From: an uncultured Bacilli bacterium | GTDB taxonomy: Bacteria > Bacillota_I > Bacilli_A > RF39 > UBA660 | NCBI GenBank assembly: GCA_934162195.1 | Contig: CAKPHO010000003.1 | Span: forward strand, 20,179-84,178 | Direction of reading: 5' to 3' | DNA length: 64,000 bases | Shown here: positions 26,340 through 34,999 of the stretch, in pieces | Position numbering within the stretch: the first letter of the stretch is position 1 | Layout of the letters: every line of letters begins with the position of its first letter | Notes under the pieces: model-generated | The model's input: the letters and a program-made list of their open reading frames with translations, nothing else | Databases searched by the model: none | Told to the model about the DNA's origin: nothing | Translations under genes and position numbers: made by a program

Positions 26340-27438
26340 ATCTCCTCATAAAGTTTTCTTTATATTCTAAAAAATTATCATTTTTAATAGATTCTCTTAT
26401 TTCTTCAGTTAATCTAATTAAAAATCTAATATTATGAATTGAAAGTAATCTAGCTCCAAAAGTTTCATTACTAGTTATTAAATGACGAATATATGCTCTA
26501 GTATAGTTTTTACAAGCATAGCAATCACAATCACTTTCAATTGGTGTAAAGTCTTCCTTATATTTAGCGTTTTTGACATTCATTTTACCATCTCGTGTGA
26601 AAGCATTGCCATGACGAGCAATACGAGTTGGTAAAACACAGTCAAACATATCAATACCACGTTCAACACCCTCTAAAATATCGAATGGCTCTCCTACTCC
26701 CATTAAATATCTTGGTTTATCCGTAGGAAGATAACGAATACCATCTTCTACCATTTTATACATTACATCTTTGCCTTCACCAACACTAGTACCACCAATA
26801 CTATACCCGTCAAAACCTATTTTAACTGTTTCTTTGGCGCTATATTCACGAAGATCAGTATACTCTCCTCCTTGAACTATACCAAATAAAGATTGACGAT
26901 CATTATTAAATACTTCTTTACCACGACGTGCCCATCTTAATGTTCTTTCAGTACTTCTTTTCGCATATTCATAGCTAGCTGGATATGGAATACATTCATC
27001 AAAACTCATAGCAATATCACTATCTAGTTTATTTTGTACCTCAATTGAAATTTCGGGAGTTAAAAATAAATTGGAACCATCCAAATGACTTTTAAATTTA
27101 ACGCCTTCTTCACTGATGTCTTTAGGTTTAGCTAAAGAAAAAACTTGAAATCCTCCACTATCAGTAAGAATTGGACCATCATAATTCATAAATTTGTGTA
27201 ACCCTCCAGCTTTTTTAACTACATCTGCTCCAGGACGTAACCACAAATGGTATGTATTAGATAAAATAACCGCACTATTCATTGTTTTTAATTCTTCTGG
27301 AGACAAAGTTTTTACTGTAGCTTGAGTTCCAACTGGCATAAACATCGGTGTATCATAAACTCCATAATTAGTATGGAGTTTTCCTAGTCTTGCTTTTGTA
27401 TCTTTTTCATTTTTTATTAATTCGTATTTAATTTTCAT
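26311..27438 (-). CDS. tgt: Queuine/preQ1 tRNA-guanine transglycosylase
   Basis: Exchanges G34 of GUN-anticodon tRNAs for preQ1. Catalytic Asp in ILTDSGGFQVFSLA and the nucleophile region GIDMFDCVLPTRIARHG are visible. The zinc site is CDCYACKNYTRAYIRHL, then H. 375 residues, full length. queA is not in the window. Start has AGGTGAT upstream. First gene of a two-gene unit with the phosphoesterase. Confidence 0.96.
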   Translation of the reverse strand: MKIKYELIKNEKDTKARLGKLHTNYGVYDTPMFMPVGTQATVKTLSPEELKTMNSAVILSNTYHLWLRPGADVVKKAGGLHKFMNYDGPILTDSGGFQVFSLAKPKDISEEGVKFKSHLDGSNLFLTPEISIEVQNKLDSDIAMSFDECIPYPASYEYAKRSTERTLRWARRGKEVFNNDRQSLFGIVQGGEYTDLREYSAKETVKIGFDGYSIGGTSVGEGKDVMYKMVEDGIRYLPTDKPRYLMGVGEPFDILEGVERGIDMFDCVLPTRIARHGNAFTRDGKMNVKNAKYKEDFTPIESDCDCYACKNYTRAYIRHLITSNETFGARLLSIHNIRFLIRLTEEIRESIKNDNFLEYKENFMRRYESGKHKNN

Positions 27439-27492
27439 AACATCACCTGTTCCTTAGTAATTATATATTATTTATTAAAACTTAGCAAGGTA

Positions 27493-27521
27493 TTGACATA
27501 TTAAATATTTTCTTATATAAT
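27493..27521 (+). promoter_or_regulatory. Consensus promoter of the gene at 27548
   Basis: Exact TTGACA (27493-27498), 17-bp spacer, exact TATAAT (27516-27521), followed by AAAAAGGAGGGGG. Among the strongest promoter matches in the window. Confidence 0.85.
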
Positions 27522-27547
27522 ACCCAATACAAAAAGGAGGGGGCTTT

Positions 27548-28039
27548 ATGAATTTAAAGTTTGTAAACAGTGTAGTTTTTCCAGAATGGATAGAAAGATA
27601 TGAAGAAGAAGAGATACATAATATAAAACATATTGCTCAAGGTCACGGAAGATATTTAAAAAGATTGTCTAATCAAGACTATATATTAAAAAGAGGTATT
27701 GAGTTAGCAAATTCTTCTAAATATGAAAGATTAAGTCCAATTCAAAAAATGATATTTATATCAAACGTTGTTTTCGAAGATGATGATAAAGTTATTGAAG
27801 TAATGAAAAAATATAACTGGACTAGAGAAAAAAATAAAGCATTAAATATTTTAATTTCTAAGATTAAAATGGAACAAAATAAAAATTGTGAAATTTCTTT
27901 AGATTTATCATTAATTGAAGAAATAAAACATATTTCTTGTGTATATTATGGAATACAAAATCCAGCTGTTTTAATAAATCGTTTAAATGAATTATCAGTT
28001 ACAAAAAAACAAGAATTAAATCATATTAAAAAATATTAG
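27548..28039 (+). CDS. Hypothetical protein, strongly promoted
   Basis: 163 residues, no signal peptide or membrane helix, mostly helical, rich in Lys/Glu. I recognise no family. The consensus promoter and an AAAAAGGAGGGGG ribosome-binding site predict high expression. Monocistronic, convergent with murF through a shared terminator. Confidence 0.75.
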   Translation: MNLKFVNSVVFPEWIERYEEEEIHNIKHIAQGHGRYLKRLSNQDYILKRGIELANSSKYERLSPIQKMIFISNVVFEDDDKVIEVMKKYNWTREKNKALNILISKIKMEQNKNCEISLDLSLIEEIKHISCVYYGIQNPAVLINRLNELSVTKKQELNHIKKY

Positions 28040-28057
28040 GAAACTAATATTTTTTTG
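28028..28057. terminator. Bidirectional terminator, hypothetical gene/murF
   Basis: AAAAAATATTAG-GAAA-CTAATATTTTTT hairpin between convergent genes. Confidence 0.85.
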
Positions 28058-29357
28058 TTATATAATCACGTATTTCTTCAAACATCATTCCATGGGATGC
28101 TTTTAAATATATAACAATATTATTTAATTCAATTGTATCTAAATATTTAATTAATTCTTGATTATTTTTGAAATTTAAAGAATATGGATTACTGCTATAT
28201 TTAGTTTCTTTACCAACCAAATATGAACTATACTTTTTTGTTTTTAAGATTTTTCCAATTTTTTTATGAATTTTTTTGCTATATCCTCCAAGTTCCAAAA
28301 TATCTCCAAATATTATCAATTTATCTTGATTATATTGTTTTAATTGCTCAATGCCTGCTACAAAAGATTCATATGAGCAATTATAACAGTCATCTATTAA
28401 TGTAATATTATTAGAGAGTTTTAACACGTTATTACGATGTTTTTCTGGTATATAACTTCCTACACTATTAATAATATCATTTATATTTATTTCATATTTA
28501 ATTCCTATAGCTATTGCTAATAAAATATTTATTATTATTGCTTTATTTGGTACATTAAATACAACATTATATGTTTTTTCCTTATACTTTATATTAAAAT
28601 ATAATTTCTTTTGTGTTGTTATAATATTAGTTGCTACTAAGTCATTATTATTTTCTAAACCAACTCTATATTTATTTTTATAATTAATTTTATTTAAATA
28701 TTTATCATCACCATTTATAAATAAAACCCCATTTTCCATACCATCAAGTATTTCACTTTTAGCTTTCAAGATATTTCTTTTACTTTTTAAATATCCTATA
28801 TGTGATGTTCCTACATTAGTTATTACACCATCATTAGGTTTTATTATTTTTGATAAATAACTGATTTCTTTTAAATGATTCATTCCTAATTCTAATACAC
28901 AAATTTCATAAGTATCATCTAAATTGAACAAAGTAACAGGAACTCCAATTTCATTATTCATATTTCCTTCTGTTTTTAAAACTTTATAATTATTTTCTAA
29001 AATTAAAGACACAAGTTCTTTAGTTGTAGTTTTACCAACACTGCCAGTAATTGCTACTACACTCTTTTCAATATTTCTTTCTCTAATTTCTAACCCTAAT
29101 ATTCCAATAGCTTCAATAATGTCTTTTACTTTTATAATACTTACATCACTTTTTATAATATCTTTATTAGTAATAACTAATTTAGCTCCTCTTTCAATAG
29201 CATCATCTATATATTTATACCCGCTATTAATAGCAATAAAGCAATCTCCTTTACTTATCAATTTACTGTTTACCTTAAACTTTCCTTTTAATACTTTACT
29301 ATTTTCTTTAGATAAAAATTTACCTTTTACTAAAGAACATATATATTCGAACTCCAC
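28044..29357 (-). CDS. murF: UDP-MurNAc-tripeptide:D-Ala-D-Ala ligase
   Basis: Mur ligase of peptidoglycan synthesis. The N-terminal UDP-binding domain (SKLISKGDCFIAI) is followed by the ATP P-loop VVAITGSVGKTTTKEL, the central domain (LELGMNHLKEISYLS, then GVITNVGTSHIGYL) and the C-terminal domain (IDDCYNCSYESFVAGIEQL). 437 residues, full length. Start is GTG at 29357 with AGGAAGTGATAAA upstream. Together with the FemAB-like gene at 61.8 kb it shows that the cell makes a wall. Confidence 0.94.
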   Translation of the reverse strand: MEFEYICSLVKGKFLSKENSKVLKGKFKVNSKLISKGDCFIAINSGYKYIDDAIERGAKLVITNKDIIKSDVSIIKVKDIIEAIGILGLEIRERNIEKSVVAITGSVGKTTTKELVSLILENNYKVLKTEGNMNNEIGVPVTLFNLDDTYEICVLELGMNHLKEISYLSKIIKPNDGVITNVGTSHIGYLKSKRNILKAKSEILDGMENGVLFINGDDKYLNKINYKNKYRVGLENNNDLVATNIITTQKKLYFNIKYKEKTYNVVFNVPNKAIIINILLAIAIGIKYEININDIINSVGSYIPEKHRNNVLKLSNNITLIDDCYNCSYESFVAGIEQLKQYNQDKLIIFGDILELGGYSKKIHKKIGKILKTKKYSSYLVGKETKYSSNPYSLNFKNNQELIKYLDTIELNNIVIYLKASHGMMFEEIRDYITKKY

Positions 29358-29361
29358 TTTA

Positions 29362-29985
29362 TCACTTCCTACACATTAAAACAAAGTAATTAAATAACCT
29401 ACGTTCTAATATATCATATGAATACATATTTTCTGGGTGCCATTGAACTCCAATAAAAAACTTCTTTTTTTTATCTTCTATAGCCTCAATAACGCCATCA
29501 TTACTAAATCCTACTATATCTATATTAGGATTTATAATCATATCCTTATGTCTACTATTAACCTTTATCTTGTCTACTTTAATGATGTCATAAAGTTTAG
29601 AATTCTTATCAATATACACTTCATGAACATATTTTTTATAAGAATTGTTATGATTTTTTACATTAGTTATTTTTCCCTCTGAAAAATAACCCATTAGTTG
29701 CATCCCTAAACATATTCCTAAAACTGGTATATTTTTATCATATACATACTTTAAAATTTCTAAATCATATTTATAAAAATTATCTCCTCCTTGTAATATA
29801 ATGCCATCACACATATCAACGATTCTTTTTATATCTTCATTAAAATCATTATTAATAGATAAAATACCTAACGGAATACCACCGCTTTTTATAACGCTTG
29901 TTTTTATATCTTCATAAATATACATAATCTTATTACCGCTTGGCAATATATCAGGTCTACTTATTATTCCAATAATCGGTTTCAT
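29362..29985 (-). CDS. Class I glutamine amidotransferase-like (peptidase C26, PuuD-like)
   Basis: 207 residues. The nucleophile Cys lies in PVLGICLGMQLMGYF, with GIILQGGDNFYKYD before it and the catalytic His-Glu in GVQWHPENMYSYD. Matches gamma-glutamyl-GABA hydrolase-type proteins; in wall-making bacteria relatives can act on other gamma-glutamyl bonds. It is 4 nt upstream of murF, so probably cotranscribed, which hints at a link to peptidoglycan or glutamate metabolism. Substrate not determined. Confidence 0.85.
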   Translation of the reverse strand: MKPIIGIISRPDILPSGNKIMYIYEDIKTSVIKSGGIPLGILSINNDFNEDIKRIVDMCDGIILQGGDNFYKYDLEILKYVYDKNIPVLGICLGMQLMGYFSEGKITNVKNHNNSYKKYVHEVYIDKNSKLYDIIKVDKIKVNSRHKDMIINPNIDIVGFSNDGVIEAIEDKKKKFFIGVQWHPENMYSYDILERRLFNYFVLMCRK

Positions 29986-30007
29986 ACCATCACCACTTTA
30001 TTATATG

Positions 30008-30031
30008 AAAAAAAGAAGCTTTGTGCTTCTT
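30008..30031 (-). terminator. Terminator after yneF
   Basis: AAGAAGC-ACAAA-GCTTCTT hairpin with T-run on the minus strand. Confidence 0.8.
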
Positions 30032-30257
30032 AGTCCATATATTTAGTCATTTGTTTCATCATTTGATTAACTTGTTTTTGACTAGGAGTTCTTCCCATCC
30101 CACTCATCATCGCTTTAATCATTTGTTCATTAATAGGTGGATTTTTTTTCATATACTTTTGCATATATTTACGTGCAATAAAAAATCCTATAACTGCACC
30201 TGCTACTAATCCTCCTAATACTTTTAATATATCTAATAAAAACGCTACCCAATTCAT
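30030..30257 (-). CDS. yneF: YneF/UPF0154 family small membrane protein
   Basis: 75 residues: one N-terminal membrane helix (VLGGLVAGAVIGFFIARKYM) then NPPINEQMIKAMMSGMGRTPSQK, the family signature. Function unknown. In Bacillus subtilis yneF lies next to sirA (yneE), and the same order is seen here. Ribosome-binding site AAGGAGG. Confidence 0.9.
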   Translation of the reverse strand: MNWVAFLLDILKVLGGLVAGAVIGFFIARKYMQKYMKKNPPINEQMIKAMMSGMGRTPSQKQVNQMMKQMTKYMD

Positions 30258-30306
30258 ATTTTAACCTCCTTAATCATTTTACTAAAATTTAAAAGAAAAG
30301 TAAAGT

Positions 30307-30735
30307 CTACACATAAGTATATTTACTATTATTATTGTTTATTCTTCTTTTTGTTAAGAAAAAATAATCTTTATTTTTAAAATCACAAACAAACAAATAT
30401 TTATTATAATAATTCATTACATTAAAGATATTAGGAAAATTTTTATTACATTTACATATTATACAAGAATAATGGATGTTGAAAAGCGCAACATCATCTC
30501 TAACTCTAACTAAATATTTATTATTTTTCTTTATTTTACATATTGAATCAAAGTAAGATCTTAATCTATCAACCTCAATAATATTACATATTTGATTATA
30601 TAAACTCATTCCAAATACTAAATCCTCTTTTTTTAGTTTGTATAAATTTTCTATTGTTTTATATAAAATATAAGGATTTTTACTATATAGTTCACTATAT
30701 TCACTTTTTATAGCAAATAAATAATACTTACGCAT
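30307..30735 (-). CDS. SirA-like protein (inhibitor of DnaA-dependent initiation)
   Basis: About 142 residues. The N-terminus RKYYLFAIKSEYSELY, then PYILYKTIENLYKL, matches the SirA pattern, and the neighbour yneF supports it. SirA binds DnaA domain I and blocks replication at the onset of sporulation in Bacillus. The start at 30735 has GGTGAT upstream; the ATG at 30768 lies in the preceding terminator region. Similarity is limited to my recollection of the family, and its role without clear sporulation genes nearby is open. Confidence 0.65.
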   Translation of the reverse strand: MRKYYLFAIKSEYSELYSKNPYILYKTIENLYKLKKEDLVFGMSLYNQICNIIEVDRLRSYFDSICKIKKNNKYLVRVRDDVALFNIHYSCIICKCNKNFPNIFNVMNYYNKYLFVCDFKNKDYFFLTKRRINNNNSKYTYV

Positions 30736-30757
30736 ATTATCACCATTTATAGTATAC

Positions 30758-30788
30758 AAAAATGACATGTAAAATCATGTCATTTTTT
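30758..30788 (-). terminator. Terminator after pilin-like gene 3
   Basis: AAAAATGACATG/CATGTCATTTTTT hairpin directly downstream of the stop at 30794. Confidence 0.8.
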
Positions 30789-30793
30789 GTTTA

Positions 30794-32002
30794 TTAACTT
30801 AATTTAGATTTTAGTACTTCTATAACTGGGCGAACGCCAAAGTTGCCCAAATAGCTGACATAGGGGTTGTCGCCAACGGTGTAGTAATGCACATTCCAAG
30901 CGTTGCTAGAAGTAGCAGCACGAGACGAGGCTGTCCAATATCCATATGTTTCTTTATCTGAATTATTTAAACATCCATACACTGTACAATCTATGCTTGA
31001 TCTATCATATAACCATCCATATGAACATCCTGCCGTATTTCCAGTTTTACATATATCACTTTCTGTATCTGTTTTACTATCAAAATAATACCAATTACTA
31101 TTTGCAGCTACCTTTTCATTCCATGATGTATTTCCTGTTATTGTTGCTATTTCTTGAGCTGTTATTAATCTTGCTTTATAACTACTATAGTCTATTGTAT
31201 ATTTTGCATTACTTGTTTCTCCTGTCTGATCCATTGTATAATTGGACGGTGTTATTGTCCCTTTCCATGATGATGTATCATTTTTTAATTGCTTTAATAC
31301 TGTTAATGGACCTTTATCATTTTTACCAAAGTTTCCAAAATTACTTTCTGTTCCTCCTGCTTCTACATAATCTGCTTTAGATATCCATGGTACTGTTGCA
31401 GTTGTATTATGGTCTAATATTAAATTTACTGTATCTTTTCCATCATCATTGAATGCATAGAATTTCATACAGCCTTCTTTTACTCCTGTATTACTTTGAG
31501 TTTCTGTATAATCTGATGATGTACATTTTTCTCCTGTGGTTATATTAAAATATACTACTTCTCCATTTGTATACATATTTGTATTCCCTTTTTCTGTTGC
31601 CTCATAACTCTTTGATGTTGGATTATAAGCAACATCATAGTCTCCTATTGTCATTTTAGAATCTGTTGTTACTTGTCCACTTTTTATCACTATTGTTCCT
31701 GATGTCGGTTTATCTCCACTCGCATCTATCTCTAGTTTTCCATCTGGTAATCCTGTCCCTGTTAAATTACCATCACTATCTATATCATATGTCCCATCTG
31801 GAATATATTTTTTATTTAGTTCTGAATTACTTATAGTTAATTCTACTGCTCTTATATAATTTTGAATTGATACTTCTGCAGATCCTTTCTTTGCATTTTT
31901 GATTGTTTTAGTTACTATTGGTGTTGCTATTAACGTGATGATTGCTAATACTACTATTACCGCTAGTAATTCTATTAAAGTGAAAGCATTTTTCTTCTTC
32001 AT
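30794..32002 (-). CDS. Prepilin-like protein 3 with hypervariable lectin-like C-terminus
   Basis: Begins MKKKNA^FTLIELLAVIVV, with Ala rather than Gly before the cleavage site, which prepilin peptidases tolerate. The helix is followed by TPIVTKTIKNAKKGSAEVSI, a variant of the family sequence. The middle carries the ANGEVVYFN region also seen, as near copies, in proteins 4 and 5 (with a CMKFYAFNDDG stretch). The C-terminal module runs from ARLITAQEIATITG to GVRPVIEVLKSKLS, with several Cys that could pair. Start ATG at 32002 has GGAGGA. It has its own promoter and lacks the leader ORF of genes 1, 2 and 4. Confidence 0.85.
   Translation of the reverse strand: MKKKNAFTLIELLAVIVVLAIITLIATPIVTKTIKNAKKGSAEVSIQNYIRAVELTISNSELNKKYIPDGTYDIDSDGNLTGTGLPDGKLEIDASGDKPTSGTIVIKSGQVTTDSKMTIGDYDVAYNPTSKSYEATEKGNTNMYTNGEVVYFNITTGEKCTSSDYTETQSNTGVKEGCMKFYAFNDDGKDTVNLILDHNTTATVPWISKADYVEAGGTESNFGNFGKNDKGPLTVLKQLKNDTSSWKGTITPSNYTMDQTGETSNAKYTIDYSSYKARLITAQEIATITGNTSWNEKVAANSNWYYFDSKTDTESDICKTGNTAGCSYGWLYDRSSIDCTVYGCLNNSDKETYGYWTASSRAATSSNAWNVHYYTVGDNPYVSYLGNFGVRPVIEVLKSKLS
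30821..30940 (-). other. Hypervariable C-terminal cassette 3 (VR-like)
   Basis: TATTGGACA anchor (30932-30940), 31 variable codons (30839-30931; 47 of 93 bases G/C), 18-nt anchor (30821-30838). The following codons change from ACT to GAA, showing that identity ends exactly after ATA. Confidence 0.65.
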
Positions 32003-32034
32003 TTTATTCCTCCTACTCTTTACTTTACGTCTTA

Positions 32035-32064
32035 ATTATAACTTAGCACTAACAATTTTGTCAA
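32035..32064 (-). promoter_or_regulatory. Promoter of pilin-like gene 3
   Basis: -35 TTGACA (32059-32064), 18-bp spacer, -10 TATAAT (32035-32040), about 33 bp ahead of the start codon, so the 5' UTR is short. Confidence 0.75.
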
Positions 32065-32083
32065 TAAAAATAAAACTATCAAC

Positions 32084-32111
32084 AAAAAAAAGCACAATTC
32101 CTTGTACTTTT
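32084..32111 (-). terminator. Terminator after yebC
   Basis: AAGTACAA-GGAA-TTGTGCTT stem followed by a T-run on the minus strand. Confidence 0.75.
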
Positions 32112-32823
32112 ACATTTCTACATTATGATAGATATTTTGAACATCGTCTATTTCGTCTATCATATTATATAATCTTTGAAATTCTTGTAGATCTTCTCCA
32201 GCTAAAGTAATTCTTTCTTTTGGTAACATTGATATTTCATCTAATTCAAACTCAATGTTAGGATTTAACTTACTTATAGCACCTTTAATTTTAAATAAAT
32301 CTTGTGGAGCACCATAAATAACAATATGATTATCGCTTGATTCAATATCTTCAATGTCTACATCATCCATAATTAAAGCATCCATTACTTCTTCTTCGTT
32401 CAATCCATTAAAAGCAACTACACTTAAATTATCATACATATAAGCAACGCTTCCTTGAGCTCCTAACTTAACATGACATTTATTAATAACAGCTCTTAAA
32501 TCACTTATACTTCTATTAACATTATCTGTTAAGCATTCAACCATTAAAGTTGATCCTGCTGGGCCAAAAACTTCATATGTTACTGTTTCATAATTTTCAC
32601 CAGAACCACTATTTACTTTATCTATTGCTCTTTTAATAACATCTGATGGTACTTGTTCTTTTTTTGCTTTTTCAATTAATCTTTTTAATCTTAAATTACC
32701 TTCTGGACTAGTTCCTCCAGTTTTAGCAACTTGATATATTTCTCTTGCATACATACCATATAATTTACCACGAGCTGCTCCTGTTTTTTGTTTAGCTGCT
32801 GCTATATTAGGAAATCTTCCCAT
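32110..32823 (-). CDS. yebC: YebC/PmpR (TACO1) family protein
   Basis: 237 residues, full length, with the family start GRFPNIAAAKQKTGAARGKLY, then NLRLKRLIEKAKKEQVPSDV and YEVFGPAGSTLMVECLTDN. Members are described as transcriptional regulators and, more recently, as helpers of translation through polyproline. It is 59 nt downstream of an unknown gene in the rnc operon. Confidence 0.94.
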   Translation of the reverse strand: MGRFPNIAAAKQKTGAARGKLYGMYAREIYQVAKTGGTSPEGNLRLKRLIEKAKKEQVPSDVIKRAIDKVNSGSGENYETVTYEVFGPAGSTLMVECLTDNVNRSISDLRAVINKCHVKLGAQGSVAYMYDNLSVVAFNGLNEEEVMDALIMDDVDIEDIESSDNHIVIYGAPQDLFKIKGAISKLNPNIEFELDEISMLPKERITLAGEDLQEFQRLYNMIDEIDDVQNIYHNVEM

Positions 32824-32881
32824 AATTTCACCATTCTTTCCTGCTTTTTATTTTACTATATATTTATATTTTTTTAAATAC

Positions 32882-34021
32882 CTATTTAGAAATATTATAA
32901 TCTTTTTTTATGACATCATCTAATATTTCGTTAGATCCATATCGATAATCTTTCACATCTACGTGCAAATACTCATCAAGTTCCATAGGGAAAGATGTTA
33001 TTTGGCAATTACCTGTTTGTTCTTCTATTCTTCTAAAATTTCTAATAAGTTTATCAGACAAGTTTTGAGATGTGCGTAAATTATCTCGTTCGTATTCTAA
33101 CAATAATTTTGTTAATTCTTTGTCAGATAAATTACTGTATTTTTTCTTATATTGATAACGTTTTTTAAATGCTTTTGTTCTAGCTTCTGCTCTTATTGGT
33201 AAAACTGTAACAACCTTTATTTTATCAATTCCTGTCTGTTTTAATACATCAAAAAATATTGATAAGGATAATAATGACGCAGGTGATACATCACTTATGT
33301 TTTCTGGGTAATAATCATCACCATTCTTATAAGCAAGATATTCGTCCGTTTCTAAGTCTAAAACTCCACCATTTAACTTATATAATATTCTTTTTATTTT
33401 CTTTTGGTAAGAACTATTTATTTCTTTTTGTTTATTTTGTACAGCGTAGATATAACAATTTTTCTTTTCTATTCCATAACTTATAGTTGGTAACTCGTAC
33501 TCATCATCTTTATCCTTTAATATAGGGGTAAAAGCATACGGTGTCTCCATTCTTATATCTTGTTTAACATCTTTAATAAGAATATCACTATTATTTAAAG
33601 AGTCAATGTTTTGATTGTAAACTGTTATTTCACTACTACATAATTTATTCTTATAAAAATTTATTAATTTTTGAACAAATAAGCATGGATTAGCAAAATC
33701 TTCATAAGTTGCATTACTCCACATTACTGTTAAATAACCTTTAATTCTGCCTTCCATGTCATATTTCTTAAAAAAATTATTATAACTATCGCATAATTTA
33801 ATATATTCATATAATAAATCGACAAATTTTTCTTTATTATCAATAATCAAAGTTGGTTTAAAACTATCGATAGAAAAAGTTTCTTTTGTATAAAAACCTA
33901 CATTAAATATAAATTCTTCTTGTTCGTGATTATCTTTTAATAAAACTTTTACTTCACCATTTTGAGCTTCTTTTACTATTTCATCAAAAAAGATGCTTTT
34001 TATAATCTCTTTATTTTCCAT
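32882..34021 (-). CDS. Hypothetical protein between rnc and yebC
   Basis: 379 residues, soluble, no signal peptide. I recognise no family. Visible features: a central segment ISYGIEKKNCYIYAVQNKQK with nearby basic residues, VSPASLLSLSIFFDVLKQTG, then a very basic patch AEARTKAFKKRYQYKKKYSN. The layout (recurring YAVQ and VVTVLPIRAEAR strands) suggests an alpha/beta fold. It overlaps the end of rnc by 11 nt and is thus translationally coupled, so a role in RNA handling is a guess from position only. Confidence 0.7.
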   Translation of the reverse strand: MENKEIIKSIFFDEIVKEAQNGEVKVLLKDNHEQEEFIFNVGFYTKETFSIDSFKPTLIIDNKEKFVDLLYEYIKLCDSYNNFFKKYDMEGRIKGYLTVMWSNATYEDFANPCLFVQKLINFYKNKLCSSEITVYNQNIDSLNNSDILIKDVKQDIRMETPYAFTPILKDKDDEYELPTISYGIEKKNCYIYAVQNKQKEINSSYQKKIKRILYKLNGGVLDLETDEYLAYKNGDDYYPENISDVSPASLLSLSIFFDVLKQTGIDKIKVVTVLPIRAEARTKAFKKRYQYKKKYSNLSDKELTKLLLEYERDNLRTSQNLSDKLIRNFRRIEEQTGNCQITSFPMELDEYLHVDVKDYRYGSNEILDDVIKKDYNISK

Positions 34022-34679
34022 TTTGAGCCTTTCTCAAAGCATCTTTTGCGGCTTCTTGTTCAGCTTCTTTCTTACTATGAGCTGTTCCTTTTCCATAAAT
34101 AATATTGTCTATTTTAACTTCAACAGTAAAAGTCTTATTGTGAGCTGGGCCTTCTTCATCTACCACATCATATTCTAAACTTCTTTTTTCTGTTTGAACA
34201 AGTTCTTGTAAAACCGATTTATAATCACTAAAAAAATCTACTTCTTTCTTTTCAATCAAAGGAATAATATTATTATATATAAATTTTTTTACAAAATCTA
34301 ATCCTTGATCCAGATACATTGCTCCTGTAAAGGATTCAAAAATATCGGCAACAATGGCTTTTCTATTTCTTCCACCGGTAGATTCTTCACCGTGTCCTAA
34401 AAGTAAATATTTATTTAAACCAAGACGAGTTGCGTATTCATAAAGAGCTACTTCACAAACATAGTGAGCTCGAAGTTTAGTCATCTTTCCTTCTTCATAT
34501 TCCGTGTTTTTAAATAAATAATCACTCATGATAAGTTCTAACACCGCATCTCCCAAATATTCTAATCTTTCATAACTTTTAGTTTCGTGTTCGTTAGCAT
34601 AAGAAGTATGTGTAAATGCTTCTGTATATAAGCTTTCATGATTAGGTATTATATTAAATTTTTCATATAGTTCTTTCAT
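34011..34679 (-). CDS. rnc: Ribonuclease III
   Basis: Cleaves double-stranded RNA in rRNA and mRNA maturation. The signature ERLEYLGDAVLELIMSDYLF with catalytic Glu/Asp, then the second metal site near IFESFTGAMYLDQG, occupies the first 150 residues. A C-terminal dsRNA-binding domain follows (YKSVLQELVQTEKR, then GTAHSKKEAEQEAAKDAL). The start at 34679 has AGGTGAT upstream; the longer frame from 34724 has none. RNase III is also the usual enzyme acting on type I toxin-antisense duplexes such as those proposed at 2.1-2.8 kb. Confidence 0.94.
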   Translation of the reverse strand: MKELYEKFNIIPNHESLYTEAFTHTSYANEHETKSYERLEYLGDAVLELIMSDYLFKNTEYEEGKMTKLRAHYVCEVALYEYATRLGLNKYLLLGHGEESTGGRNRKAIVADIFESFTGAMYLDQGLDFVKKFIYNNIIPLIEKKEVDFFSDYKSVLQELVQTEKRSLEYDVVDEEGPAHNKTFTVEVKIDNIIYGKGTAHSKKEAEQEAAKDALRKAQNGK

Positions 34680-34774
34680 TTTATCACCTGTAAATATTAT
34701 ATCAAATTTTTCATTATCCTGCATCCTTATTTTACTTTTTTGAAAAACTTTAGTATAATGAAGAAGGTGAAAAG

Positions 34775-34999
34775 ATGAAATATATTTTAGTTGCGCTTAT
34801 AAATTTATATCAATTATTGCCAGGTCCATGGCATAATTCATGTAAATATATTCCTACTTGTTCTAATTATGGAATAGAAGCAATAAAAGAATATGGTAGT
34901 CTAAAAGGTGGGTACTTAACCATTAAAAGAATATTAAGGTGTAATCCTATTAATAAAGGTGGTTATGACCCGGTACCAAAAAAAGGAGTTAAAAAATGA
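34775..34999 (+). CDS. yidD: Membrane protein insertion efficiency factor YidD
   Basis: 74 residues with the family core CKYIPTCSNYGIEAIKEYG, then KRILRCNPINKGGYDPVP. Peripheral membrane protein assisting YidC-mediated insertion. yidC is not adjacent. Its stop overlaps the next start as ATGA. Confidence 0.95.
   Translation: MKYILVALINLYQLLPGPWHNSCKYIPTCSNYGIEAIKEYGSLKGGYLTIKRILRCNPINKGGYDPVPKKGVKK

Noticed and set aside
34775..34999. Alternative genetic code with TGA as Trp, as in Mycoplasma
   Set aside because: yidD and the HgdB-like gene end in TGA overlapping the next ATG, and Trp positions are encoded by TGG, so the code is standard.
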